Assembly: GCA_023419605.1 (NCBI GenBank)
Contig: JAEZXR010000134.1
Location: forward strand, 35,979 to 99,978
Reading direction: 5' to 3'
DNA: 64,000 bases
Origin: Bacillota bacterium
GTDB lineage: Bacteria > Bacillota > Clostridia > Acetivibrionales > JAEZXR01
Positions 45,198 to 53,239 of the stretch are shown here, piece by piece (within the stretch, counting starts at the first letter, position 1; each line of letters begins with the position of its first letter). The notes under the pieces are model-generated. The model had not been told where the DNA came from. It did no database searches and saw nothing but the letters and a program-made list of their open reading frames with translations. The position numbers and the translations under genes were made by a program.

Positions 45198-46551
45198 AGG
45201 GATCACCTTCCTTACGGGGTATATACTTCCATACAGGACTATTTATGGTCAGGTCAACCTCTTTTGCAAAATTCACCGCACCTTCAAAGCCACAGAGCGG
45301 ATGCTTTCTTTCATGGTTATGGTCGCAGAAAGCAACACCCAGCTTGTAGGCCAGGGGTCTTTCCTTTACGCCGCCCACCAGTATGTCCGCTCCCTTTTCC
45401 TTCATGAACTTCTCCAATTCGGAGGGGTTTGTGTCATCCAGAATTACAGTTCCTTCCTCCACCATGCTTCGGATCACTTCATAATCCTCTGCCTTTCCCG
45501 TTTGGGTACCCACCATTACAGTCTGCATCCCCAGGTCGGAAAATTGTTTGATTAATGAAATAGCCTTAAACCCTCCCCCAACATAAATTGCCGCTTTTTT
45601 GCCTTTCAGTCGCTGCCGGTAGGGTTCCAACTGCCATGAAGTCCGGAGTTCCTCAATAAAAATCAGTTCCTTGGCTCTATTAAGGGTTTCCCTATCTCCC
45701 ATCGCCTCTGCTATGCTCATAATGGACCGCTTTGTATCTTCCAGTCCAAAAAAGCTGACCTTGGTATAAGGAATTCCAAACCTTTCTTCCATCGCCTTTG
45801 CCAGATAGGTCATGGAGCCGGCACACTGTACGATATTAAGAGATGCTGCCGGAGAATGCATTATATCTTCACACCGGGAATCTCCCGTAATTTTCGTCAG
45901 AATCCCAACGCCGATTTTCTTTAAGTAGTCCTCAATGATCCAAATCTCCCCTGCGAGGTTGAAATCACCCAGATAGTTCACTTTTGAAACCTTTCGGGGC
46001 TTTTCATTTCCCATCAGGCGAAGGAGTGCATTACAGGCAGCTTTATATCCCATGGATTTATTCCCGGCAAATCCACTGGACTTTACAGGGATTACCCGGA
46101 GGGAGTGCCTTTGCTCGGCAGCTTTGCAAACCGCTTCCAGGTCATCTCCGATCACTCCGACGATGCAGGTGGCATAAACAAAAACAACTTTGGGCGCATA
46201 CTGTTTCACGATTTCATCAATAGCACCGGTCAGTTTCTTCTCTCCGCCAAAGATTACATCCTGTTCCCGCAAATCCGTTGAAAAACTGTTTCGATATAAT
46301 TCCGGTCCACTGGAAAGGCTTCCGCGTATATCCCAGGTATAACTGGCACAGCCAATGGGTCCGTGTACAATATGGCAAGCATCGGTAATGGGATTCAACA
46401 CTACCCTGGCCCCACAGTAAACACAGGCCCTCTGGCTTACTGCTCCCGCCACACTATCTTGGTCGCATTTCATGCCGCCGGTGCCACTCTCCTTGGATTT
46501 GTGGCATATAAAATCTTTTCTTTCTGTGAGTATAGCTATTGGTTCCTCCAT
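45187..46551 (-). CDS. nifE: Nitrogenase cofactor scaffold protein NifE
   Basis: The 454-residue protein is homologous to NifD and, with the NifN part of the fusion, forms the scaffold where FeMo-co is completed. The N-terminal region CVYCGARVVLNPITDACHIV then HGPIGCASYTWD carries the cluster Cys residues, and ATCIVGVIGDD matches the third. The C-terminal GAVNFAKEVDLTINSPVW is typical. ATG follows AAGGTGGG. It is separated from nifK by a 283-base gap that holds a repeat element, and its end overlaps the nifN:B start. Confidence 0.95.
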   Translation of the reverse strand: MEEPIAILTERKDFICHKSKESGTGGMKCDQDSVAGAVSQRACVYCGARVVLNPITDACHIVHGPIGCASYTWDIRGSLSSGPELYRNSFSTDLREQDVIFGGEKKLTGAIDEIVKQYAPKVVFVYATCIVGVIGDDLEAVCKAAEQRHSLRVIPVKSSGFAGNKSMGYKAACNALLRLMGNEKPRKVSKVNYLGDFNLAGEIWIIEDYLKKIGVGILTKITGDSRCEDIMHSPAASLNIVQCAGSMTYLAKAMEERFGIPYTKVSFFGLEDTKRSIMSIAEAMGDRETLNRAKELIFIEELRTSWQLEPYRQRLKGKKAAIYVGGGFKAISLIKQFSDLGMQTVMVGTQTGKAEDYEVIRSMVEEGTVILDDTNPSELEKFMKEKGADILVGGVKERPLAYKLGVAFCDHNHERKHPLCGFEGAVNFAKEVDLTINSPVWKYIPRKEGDPCDK

Positions 46552-46626
46552 GGTAATCCCACCTTTACATCGATATCCGATAATTAACTATAAGGTTTAC
46601 AGTTTCAGCAATAGGCTTTCCCTTCG

Positions 46627-46737
46627 TTCATCCTCCCCATCCCCTAACCTCTTCTCCTATGCTTGGTAGAAGGAGAAATCCGGATCTCTTCTGCTCTCTC
46701 CCTCTACCGGTTTTGGGAGGTGGAGCTGGAGGATGAA
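46627..46737. repeat. Imperfect inverted-repeat element between nifK and nifE
   Basis: The ends TTCATCCTCC / GGAGGATGAA enclose about 90 bases of C/T- and G/A-rich sequence containing partial internal inverted repeats. It resembles the element at 53146-53239 (ends TAACT / AGTTA with runs of CCCCT). It has no coding capacity. Confidence 0.45.
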
Positions 46738-46834
46738 GGTCAAATCTGCAAGACCACTCCGAAGTACTCTCCCCATTATTTTTTAAATACATAGTAAAGT
46801 GAAAGATCGTAGTCTAGGAGTAAGGGCCCACTCA

Positions 46835-48196
46835 TTACATAATCAATTCTAAATCTTCATCGGCTGCATCTCTGTCCTGGCGGTCCAGCAAGGCATTGCT
46901 GATCATTTCGATAACCCGCATGGCCCCTTTATATCCCACCACCGGCATATAAGAATGTACGCTCCGGTCCAGAATGGGGAAACCGATTCTTACAAAAGGT
47001 ACATCTTCCGCTCTGGCAATGAATTTTCCATGGGTTCCTCCCATTAACAGCTCCACAGGTTCTTCCTTCATCCACTGATGGAGGGTAAACAGGTCCCCCA
47101 GGGCCTTTACTTTTCCGTCGATACCTGCCGCTTCCAGCATGGCTTTGGCTTCCCTCTCAAAAGCTTCCCCAGGAGTTCCGGTCAGTACATATTGAGGTAT
47201 CATTCCGAGGCTGATGGTAAACTCCGTGAGAGCCAGAACCAAATCCGGGTCACCGAAAATAGCAACCTTCTTGCCATGATAATGATAATGGCAATCCACC
47301 ATTACATCTACCAACTGGCCCCGCTCTTCTTCCAGTTCTTCCGGAACGTTGATTCCGGTTATTTTAGAAAGTGCCATCAGGAAATCATCCGTCGCTTTAA
47401 TTCCCAGGGGAGTTTTCAGCACTTTTGCAGGGACCTTGCATTTTTTCTCCAATTCATAGGCGCCGTCCGCAGAGGCAAAGCTTCCTAATGCCAAGGTTGC
47501 CTTCGAATTCCCCGTATCAATGATATCCGCCACCTTCGTACCCCCTTTGGGATACATATCATATTTTCCGGTCATGGGTGCATCCATTACGTTACTGGTA
47601 TCCGGAAACATGACGAAGGGTATACCCATGGCTTTCATCATCCGCTTGATTTCTCTCATATCCCCGGGATTCACAAAACCGGGAATAATATTTAATTTGC
47701 CGTTGGGTGCTTTCCTGTTTTCGGAAAGGTACTTTACCATGCCCTTTACCATGTTGGAAAACCCTGTTACGTGCGACCCCTGATAGCTGGGTGTATTGGC
47801 ATGGATAACAATTTTCCCCTCCGGCACCTGGGACTGTGCAATATAGGTGGGAATGTCGTCTCCGATAGTCTCGGAAAGACAGGTGGTGTGTACAGCAATA
47901 ATGTCCGGGTTATAGATGGAAAAAACATTTTTAATGGATGTCTTAAGATTCGTACCTCCTCCGAATACGGCAGCACCTTCTGTAAAGGAACTGGTCGATG
48001 CCATAACGGGATCGCGGAAGTTTCTTGTTAAAAACATCCGGTGAAATGAGCAGCATCCCTGCGAACCATGACTGTGGGGAAGACATTTGTGTATTCCCAG
48101 TGCGGCATACATGGCGCCCACCGGCTGGCATGTTTTCGCCGGATTGATATTTAATGCATCTCTTTTTGCATATTCCTTTGGTGTATATTCCAACAT
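46835..48196 (-). CDS. nifK: Nitrogenase MoFe protein beta chain
   Basis: The 453-residue subunit begins MLEYTPKEYAKRDALNINPA. It has the P-cluster Cys residues in KTCQPVGAMYAALGIHKCLP, HGSQGCCSFHRMFLTRNF and HTTCLSETIGDD. The short N-terminus compared with the Azotobacter protein (about 520 residues) is typical of clostridial NifK. With NifD it forms the alpha2beta2 MoFe protein that reduces dinitrogen. ATG follows GGGGGG, only five bases after the nifD stop, so the two are coupled. Confidence 0.96.
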   Translation of the reverse strand: MLEYTPKEYAKRDALNINPAKTCQPVGAMYAALGIHKCLPHSHGSQGCCSFHRMFLTRNFRDPVMASTSSFTEGAAVFGGGTNLKTSIKNVFSIYNPDIIAVHTTCLSETIGDDIPTYIAQSQVPEGKIVIHANTPSYQGSHVTGFSNMVKGMVKYLSENRKAPNGKLNIIPGFVNPGDMREIKRMMKAMGIPFVMFPDTSNVMDAPMTGKYDMYPKGGTKVADIIDTGNSKATLALGSFASADGAYELEKKCKVPAKVLKTPLGIKATDDFLMALSKITGINVPEELEEERGQLVDVMVDCHYHYHGKKVAIFGDPDLVLALTEFTISLGMIPQYVLTGTPGEAFEREAKAMLEAAGIDGKVKALGDLFTLHQWMKEEPVELLMGGTHGKFIARAEDVPFVRIGFPILDRSVHSYMPVVGYKGAMRVIEMISNALLDRQDRDAADEDLELIM

Positions 48197-48201
48197 ATTC
48201 T

Positions 48202-49809
48202 TTACCCCCCTACTATGCTTCCTTCCAACATGGGCTCCGTTTTCCATGGAGGAGTGACATATTTCCATGAAGGTGTAGTGAGACCCATTGCGATATCTCT
48301 TGCAAAGTTGACAGCTCCTTTGAAACCTGCATATGGACCGCTATAATCATATGAATGAAGCTGCTTTGAGAATATCCCCTGCTTATGCGCCACATACTTG
48401 TCTTTGATACCGGAACAGAAGATATCGGGTTTTAGCGCCTTAATCAGCTCCTCTGTTTCAAAATGGTTCAAATCATCGACGACAACGCTTCCATCCGGCA
48501 TTTCCTTCATCATACCCTCGTAATAATTGATCTTCAGCTTATCTTTCAGTTTCTCCAATTGCTCTTTCGAAAGATAAAGCTTATAATGCTTGGAATCCGC
48601 TTCAACTTCAATGCTTTCTATATTCTTACTATCACCGTCCTCCTTGATGGTGGGGATTACCTCCCTGCCTTCATAATCATCGCGGTGACCGAATTCATAC
48701 CCGGCAAGAACAGTTTCAACCCCCAGATCCTTTAAGAGAACCTGATAGTGATGGGCTCTGGAGCCACCCACAAAAAGTGCTGCCGTTTTCCCTTCACAGG
48801 ATTCGCGGTATTGCTCCATTATCGGACTGATTTCCGACAACTCTTCTGCAATCACCGCTTCCGTTCTCGCCATCAGGTCCGGGTCATCAAAATACAATGC
48901 CATATCTCTGAGACTCTTCATCGTACTCTTGACACCAACAAAGTTTACCTTGATCCAATCCGTTCCGTATTTCGTATTCATCATTTCACCGATATAGTTG
49001 ATGGAGCGATGGCACTGAACTACGTTCAAGTCTGCCTTATGCGCACTTTTCAGTTCCTCAACGGTACCATTCCCCGTCATTACGGATACAATATGGTAAC
49101 CGATTTTCTTCAGCACCCGCTCGATTTCCCACCCGTCTCCACCGATATTATATTCCCCGAGAATATTGACGGAGTATTTACCGACGGCCTTGTCGCCGGT
49201 TCCAATAATGTGTTTGATCAACTGGTTATTGGCGATATGATGGCCGCCGGATTGGCTGACTCCCTTATACCCTTCACAACTGAAAGCCAGAACCTTGATT
49301 GCGAATTCCTTCTGTGCCCAGCTGGCAACTGCATTGATATCATCCCCGATAAGGCCTACAGGACATGTAGAACAAATCATAACGGTTTCCGGGTGAAAGA
49401 TTTCCACAGCTTCCCGGATTGCCTGTCTCAGCTTCTTTTCTCCGCCGAAAACGATATCTCCCTCCTGAAGGTCGGTATTAAAGGAATAATTGAGAAAATT
49501 CTTCTCATGGCCCGCAGTCCTTCCCTTATGCCTCCGGGTACCCCAACTGTAGTAACCGCAGCCGATGGGTCCATGGGTAATAATCAAGGCATCCCGCAGA
49601 GGACCGACTACAACCCCTTTGCAACCCGCGTAACAGCATCCTCTGTTGGTAATAATTCCGGGGATGGTTCTCGTATTCGCCGTTATTCTTTGGGCCTCTT
49701 CCAGTTCATTTTCCTTTACCACTACGTGTTCTTTTCTATTTTTAAACACGGCAGCAGGATACTTCTCCAGCATCCTGTTTACCTGTTGTTTCACCGTGTT
49801 CTGCTTCAT
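48202..49809 (-). CDS. nifD: Nitrogenase MoFe protein alpha chain
   Basis: The 535-residue subunit has P-cluster ligands in GCCYAGCKGVVVGP, HGPIGCGYYSWG and CSTCPVGLIGDD. The FeMo-co Cys is in LNVVQCHRSINYIGEM, and the cofactor His region is QLHSYDYSGPYAGFKGAVNF. A charged insertion of about 50 residues near 385-435 (SKHYKLYLSKEQLEKLKDKL) is characteristic of clostridial NifD and absent from proteobacterial ones. ATG follows GGAGTG. A 270-base hairpin-rich gap separates it from nifI2. Confidence 0.96.
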   Translation of the reverse strand: MKQNTVKQQVNRMLEKYPAAVFKNRKEHVVVKENELEEAQRITANTRTIPGIITNRGCCYAGCKGVVVGPLRDALIITHGPIGCGYYSWGTRRHKGRTAGHEKNFLNYSFNTDLQEGDIVFGGEKKLRQAIREAVEIFHPETVMICSTCPVGLIGDDINAVASWAQKEFAIKVLAFSCEGYKGVSQSGGHHIANNQLIKHIIGTGDKAVGKYSVNILGEYNIGGDGWEIERVLKKIGYHIVSVMTGNGTVEELKSAHKADLNVVQCHRSINYIGEMMNTKYGTDWIKVNFVGVKSTMKSLRDMALYFDDPDLMARTEAVIAEELSEISPIMEQYRESCEGKTAALFVGGSRAHHYQVLLKDLGVETVLAGYEFGHRDDYEGREVIPTIKEDGDSKNIESIEVEADSKHYKLYLSKEQLEKLKDKLKINYYEGMMKEMPDGSVVVDDLNHFETEELIKALKPDIFCSGIKDKYVAHKQGIFSKQLHSYDYSGPYAGFKGAVNFARDIAMGLTTPSWKYVTPPWKTEPMLEGSIVGG

Positions 49810-50079
49810 AAAATCACTCCATTCCTTTGGATTGTGAATTTTGAATGGCTGCATGAAATAAAGCTTTTAAACTCACTTCATTCTGCCTTCTCAATTCCTA
49901 TGTTTATAACAACGGAAGAAATTGCGGAGCAATTTCAACACACCCAGGTTGCATGGGCGAGCAGCAAGCTTTGCTTGCGACCAGCTGTTTCAACGAGGCG
50001 GGAGATATGCTCGCCGCCTATAAAGTTAATCGGTACCCGCCACCTATAGAGGTGGGGCGGGGGCCCATCTTATGCCTCG
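49810..50079 (-). other. Hairpin-rich gap between nifI2 and nifD
   Basis: Three hairpins follow one another: GAAATTGC / GCAATTTC (49918-49936), GCAAGC-TTT-GCTTGC (49964-49978) and CACCT-ATAG-AGGTG (50041-50054) within GC-rich sequence. There are no T runs. They may set the ratio of nifH-nifI to nifDK transcripts by processing or stabilisation. A separate promoter for nifD is not excluded. Confidence 0.5.
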
Positions 50080-50463
50080 TTATATTGCCAATTCACCGGA
50101 CTCCCCGGTTCTTACTCTGACTGCATCCGTGACGGGCATTACAAAGATCTTCCCGTCCCCGGGCTTTCCTTTGCTGTTGACGCTGATGAGTGTTTCTACC
50201 GCCTTTTTTACTTCGCTGTCCTGTACTACCAGGGAAATCAGTCTTTTGGGAATTAACCGGTGTCCTTCGGATAAATTTTCTGCAATTACAGGAGAAGTGA
50301 TTTCAGAACCGGATATGATTCCTTCGATGAATGAAAAATCAACCTTTTTCTTTCCTCTGCCCAGCACTTTCCTACAGTTCATGGAGGAGAGTCCTTCCAG
50401 CAGCAGCGCTTCCTTGGTTTTGTTGACCATATCCATTCGTATGACAGCCATTACCTCTTTCAT
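50080..50463 (-). CDS. nifI2: Nitrogenase-associated PII-like regulator NifI2
   Basis: The 127-residue GlnB-family protein starts MKEVMAVIRMDMVNKTKEAL and contains the PII C-terminal motif GDGKIFVMPVTDAVRVRTGE. The T-loop region is longer and divergent (KKVDFSFIEGIISGSEITSP), as in the NifI2 group. NifI1 and NifI2 together inhibit dinitrogenase directly under nitrogen sufficiency and release it with 2-oxoglutarate and ATP in anaerobes. ATG follows GGAGGGG. It is 15 bases behind nifI1. Confidence 0.93.
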   Translation of the reverse strand: MKEVMAVIRMDMVNKTKEALLLEGLSSMNCRKVLGRGKKKVDFSFIEGIISGSEITSPVIAENLSEGHRLIPKRLISLVVQDSEVKKAVETLISVNSKGKPGDGKIFVMPVTDAVRVRTGESGELAI

Positions 50464-50477
50464 TACATCCCCTCCTC

Positions 50478-50804
50478 TTACAGTTGGTTGTTTCCCGAAC
50501 TGATGGTGTATACTTCCTCTACAGGGCTTACAAAGATCTTTCCATCCCCAAAAGCACCTTTTTCGCCTGTTTTCGCATTTTTTACAACAATCCGGATAAC
50601 ATCATCCTTATCTTCATCCTTAACCACCATCATCAGCATTTCTTTGGGAATTTCATCATAAAATACATCTCCAACCTTCACACCGCGCTGTTTTCCCCGT
50701 CCCATAACATCCATTTTAGTAACTGCCGGGAATCCGGCATCACTCAACTCCGATAATACTACCCCTACTTTTTCAGGCCGGATAATCGCTCTAATCATCA
50801 CCAT
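50478..50804 (-). CDS. nifI1: Nitrogenase-associated PII-like regulator NifI1
   Basis: The 108-residue PII-family protein begins MVMIRAIIRPEKVGVVLSEL. The T-loop region KQRGVKVGDVFYDEIPKEML differs from uridylylated GlnB and lacks the usual Tyr51 context. The PII signature is GEKGAFGDGKIFVSPVEEVY. It acts with NifI2 in switching off nitrogenase. The start is the ATG seven bases after GGAGGG. It lies 70 bases after nifH, the conserved position in anaerobe nif operons. Confidence 0.93.
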   Translation of the reverse strand: MVMIRAIIRPEKVGVVLSELSDAGFPAVTKMDVMGRGKQRGVKVGDVFYDEIPKEMLMMVVKDEDKDDVIRIVVKNAKTGEKGAFGDGKIFVSPVEEVYTISSGNNQL

Positions 50805-50873
50805 AATTACACCCTCCAAATGATTTTTATAAGAGTTCTACCTACTTGATACAGGCCTCATCGGATTCATACA

Positions 50874-51695
50874 TCAAATGTCCAATATACCATGTTCCAT
50901 CAATATTTCTTCCAGACGGTCCTGAACCATTGGCTTCGGAACAACAAACATCTCGTTGCTGTCCACCGCGTTTGCAAGTCCGCGGTACGCATCGGCCTGG
51001 GGTTCTCCCGGAGCGAAGTCAATCACTGTTTTCTTATTGATTTCAGCTCTTTGTACCAGATTTTCCCTCGGCACGAAATAGATAAGCTGGCTTCCTAATT
51101 CCTTTGCGAAGGCTTCCAGCAGTTCTCTCTCTCCATCCACCTTTCTGCTGTTGCAGATGATGCCGCCCAAACGAGTACCGCCGGTGGCTGCATATTTCTG
51201 AATCCCTTTGCAAATGTTGTTCGCAGCATACAGCGCCATCATTTCGCCACTGGCAACAATGTAGATTTCCTGCGCTTTTCCCTCCCGGATCGGCATCGCG
51301 AACCCACCACAGACAACGTCACCCAGAACATCATAGAATACATAATCCAGGTCATCCGTATAAGCCCCCAACTGCTCCAGCATATTGATGGAAGTAATGA
51401 TCCCTCTTCCGGCACAACCGACTCCCGGTTCCGGTCCGCCGGATTCAACACAGCGAATCCCAAAAGCCCCGGTCTTCATGATGGAGTCCAGTTCCACTTC
51501 TTCCCCTTCTTCTCGCAGCGTATCCAGAACACTCTTTTGTGCCAAACCATGGAGCACCAGGCGGGTTGAGTCTGCCTTCGGGTCACACCCTACGATCATA
51601 ATTTTCTTTCCCATTTCTCCAAGCCCTGCTGTTAAATTCTGTGTGGTAGTGGATTTTCCAATCCCACCTTTTCCATAAATCGCTACCTGTCTCAT
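50874..51695 (-). CDS. nifH: Nitrogenase iron protein
   Basis: The 273-residue dinitrogenase reductase has the P-loop YGKGGIGKSTTTQNLTAGL, cluster Cys residues in GVGCAGRGIITSI and DVLGDVVCGGFAMPIR, and the switch motif VGCDPKADSTRL. It hands electrons to the MoFe protein at the cost of ATP. ATG follows a perfect AGGAGG. It is the first structural gene of the nif operon; its long leader contains two terminator hairpins and points to control by antitermination. Confidence 0.97.
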   Translation of the reverse strand: MRQVAIYGKGGIGKSTTTQNLTAGLGEMGKKIMIVGCDPKADSTRLVLHGLAQKSVLDTLREEGEEVELDSIMKTGAFGIRCVESGGPEPGVGCAGRGIITSINMLEQLGAYTDDLDYVFYDVLGDVVCGGFAMPIREGKAQEIYIVASGEMMALYAANNICKGIQKYAATGGTRLGGIICNSRKVDGERELLEAFAKELGSQLIYFVPRENLVQRAEINKKTVIDFAPGEPQADAYRGLANAVDSNEMFVVPKPMVQDRLEEILMEHGILDI

Positions 51696-51763
51696 AATCG
51701 TGACCTCCTGAATTTTATATTTAACCCTCTTGCGGGAGGATTAGAATTTGCAAGAACAAAAGC

Positions 51764-51801
51764 AAAAGGGCGCCATGATTCCTCAAGGGAATCAGGCGCC
51801 C
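51764..51801 (-). terminator. Intrinsic terminator T2 in the nifH leader
   Basis: GGGCGCC-t-GATTCC and GGAATC-at-GGCGCCC with loop CTTGA form a strong stem followed by TTTTGCTTTTG, 70 bases before the nifH start and well inside the predicted transcript. Confidence 0.85.
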
Positions 51802-51809
51802 TGGCCTTT

Positions 51810-51845
51810 GGATATACCAGATCAATCGGGGGATCTTTTATATCC
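51810..51845 (-). promoter_or_regulatory. Stem-loop between T1 and T2 in the nifH leader
   Basis: GGATATA / TATATCC enclose an inner stem AGATC / GATCT. It ends eight bases before T2 and may be part of the switching structure. Confidence 0.5.
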
Positions 51846-51934
51846 GAAAGTAGAAATAATTGCAGTGACATAGATAATCGGTATAAGAGCAATCCATATT
51901 CTGCACAGGAAGAATTTCACCCCGTACACGGTAT

Positions 51935-51983
51935 AAAACAAAAAACGCCAGAATCCATATTTCTATAGACACTGGCGACGTAG
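51935..51983 (-). terminator. Intrinsic terminator T1 in the nifH leader, overlapped by a hexaloop hairpin
   Basis: CGCCAG and CTGGCG, with an inner pairing UCUAU / AUGGA closed by a 6-base loop, are followed by TTTTTTGTTTT. The 5' arm can alternatively pair upstream as UGGC-[UACGUC]-GCCA, a hairpin with a 6-base loop that would exclude T1. Confidence 0.7.
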
Positions 51984-52049
51984 CCACAAGTACAAAATTC
52001 ATCAAGGAATCAATGAGTACCTGTATTGTATTTTTTGATTAATGAAACT

Positions 52050-52078
52050 ATAGTACCATACTTCATTCATAAATACAA
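52050..52078 (-). promoter_or_regulatory. SigmaA-type promoter of nifH
   Basis: TTGTAT and TACTAT are separated by 17 bases. Transcription would begin near 52043, giving a leader of about 350 nt. The spacer shares GAAT and TATGGTA with the promoter of the upstream ANTAR gene. Confidence 0.65.
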
Positions 52079-52256
52079 TAGTTTTTTAATTATTTTTTAA
52101 TTTTTTACGTTTTTATGCAATTTCATATTATAAAAGCTGCATTTTTATATTGATACATTTCTTCACTACTACCGCAATATCAATTTTCCAATATATCTTC
52201 ACTTTATACTGCTTCGGAATGGCAAAATATAACTATCCGCCGCATCGTAATTCATT

Positions 52257-52829
52257 TCACCCTCTTGTCAAGATTATAGCATCTGCGATATCCTTCATGG
52301 GAATTCTATTGTCCCTGCTCTTTTTCTTAATGGCTTCATAAGCCTCCCCTTCACTCATCCCCTGTTGCTCAACCAATATCCACTTTGCCTTCTCGATGAG
52401 TTTTCTGCTTTCCAGCGTATCGTTCAGCTTTTTTACTTTATTTTCATACTCACAGACTCGCCGGTAGTTCATGAGAACAATATCTGAAATTTGGAGAATC
52501 ACTTCATCAAAGGCTGGCTTTGTCATATAGGTCATAACGCGGGTACCGGAAAGAAAACTAAAAACCTCCTCATTTCTACTCTCCAGCAGCAATATACAGG
52601 CCGAGAGGAGTTCCTCGTCAATGACCTCCAACGTTTGCCGCAGATCCCGGAAATTGCTTCCAATGTCCAGGACCAGCAAATCCGGGTTTTGACTTCGAAC
52701 ATGCCGCAATATATTTAAAGGTTCTTTTGCATATCCAATATAAATATGCCCGCTTGAAACCAGTGCATTTTTTACGCTACCCAAAGATTTTTTGTCTTCC
52801 CCGCAAACGATGAATTTCCCGTATTCCAT
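52257..52829 (-). CDS. ANTAR-domain response regulator (RNA-binding antiterminator)
   Basis: The 190-residue protein has a receiver-like domain (MEYGKFIVCGEDKKSLGSVK; LLVLDIGSNFRDLRQTLEVI) with Asp in the acceptor position but altered surrounding residues. A short coiled linker (YENKVKKLNDTLESRKLIEK) follows, then a C-terminal ANTAR domain (AKWILVEQQGMSEGEAYEAI, RIPMKDIADAII). ANTAR proteins bind paired hexaloop hairpins in leader RNA and prevent terminator formation. It is directly upstream of nifH on the same strand. No kinase gene is adjacent. ATG follows GAGGAGGGG; its own leader has a terminator. Confidence 0.9.
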   Translation of the reverse strand: MEYGKFIVCGEDKKSLGSVKNALVSSGHIYIGYAKEPLNILRHVRSQNPDLLVLDIGSNFRDLRQTLEVIDEELLSACILLLESRNEEVFSFLSGTRVMTYMTKPAFDEVILQISDIVLMNYRRVCEYENKVKKLNDTLESRKLIEKAKWILVEQQGMSEGEAYEAIKKKSRDNRIPMKDIADAIILTRG

Positions 52830-52876
52830 GTATTCCCCTCCTCTTTACAGCTTATATAAGCAGTGCAAAAAACAAA

Positions 52877-52916
52877 AAGCTTTCCAGGGGTACAAACATT
52901 GTACCTCAGAAAGCTT
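52877..52916 (-). terminator. Terminator in the leader of the ANTAR gene
   Basis: AAGCTTTC-tg-AGGTACAA and TTGTACCCC-tg-GAAAGCTT are followed by TTTTGTTTTTTG, about 50 bases before the ANTAR start codon and downstream of its predicted promoter. A hairpin GGCUGU-[UAUGAG]-GCAGCC lies just upstream in the same leader. Confidence 0.8.
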
Positions 52917-52975
52917 CTATGCCATATCATCAGGCTGCCTCATAACAGCCTCAAAATCTGTTTAAATTTATAGAT

Positions 52976-53004
52976 ATGATACCATAGGATAATTCATTTT
53001 ACAA
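52976..53004 (-). promoter_or_regulatory. SigmaA-type promoter of the ANTAR gene
   Basis: TTGTAA and TATCAT are separated by 17 bases, with a spacer similar to that of the nifH promoter (both end TATGG). Confidence 0.6.
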
Positions 53005-53145
53005 GAAGAAAACTTTCACATCTCTTTATCTGGATGTAGTTTTTTCGTCGCTGTTTTCACAATTTTTTGTGCATTTTTTATACATTGTCCGTGATGCTGT
53101 CTATTTCAGTATAACTAAAAACTTACGGTATGGGGCATTAGGAAC

Positions 53146-53239
53146 TAACTCCCCTCCCTGCCCCTCCCTTTGCAAAAGAGAGGGGAGAAGAACTTGCTCC
53201 CCTTCTTTCTTGAAAGAGAAGGGGTTAGGGGATGAGTTA
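53146..53239. repeat. Inverted-repeat (MITE/REP-like) element at the end of an FAD oxidoreductase gene
   Basis: The ends TAACTCCCCTCCC and (reverse) TAACTCATCCCCTAACCCC flank two internal hairpins: CCCCTCCC...AGAGGGG and CCCCTTCTTTC / GAAAGAGAAGGGG. The outermost TAA on the minus strand serves as the stop codon of the oxidoreductase. Confidence 0.6.

Noticed and set aside
48748..50049. Long plus-strand open frame opposite nifD
   Set aside because: It is antisense to a clearly coding, highly conserved gene, has no ribosome site and encodes no recognisable domain.
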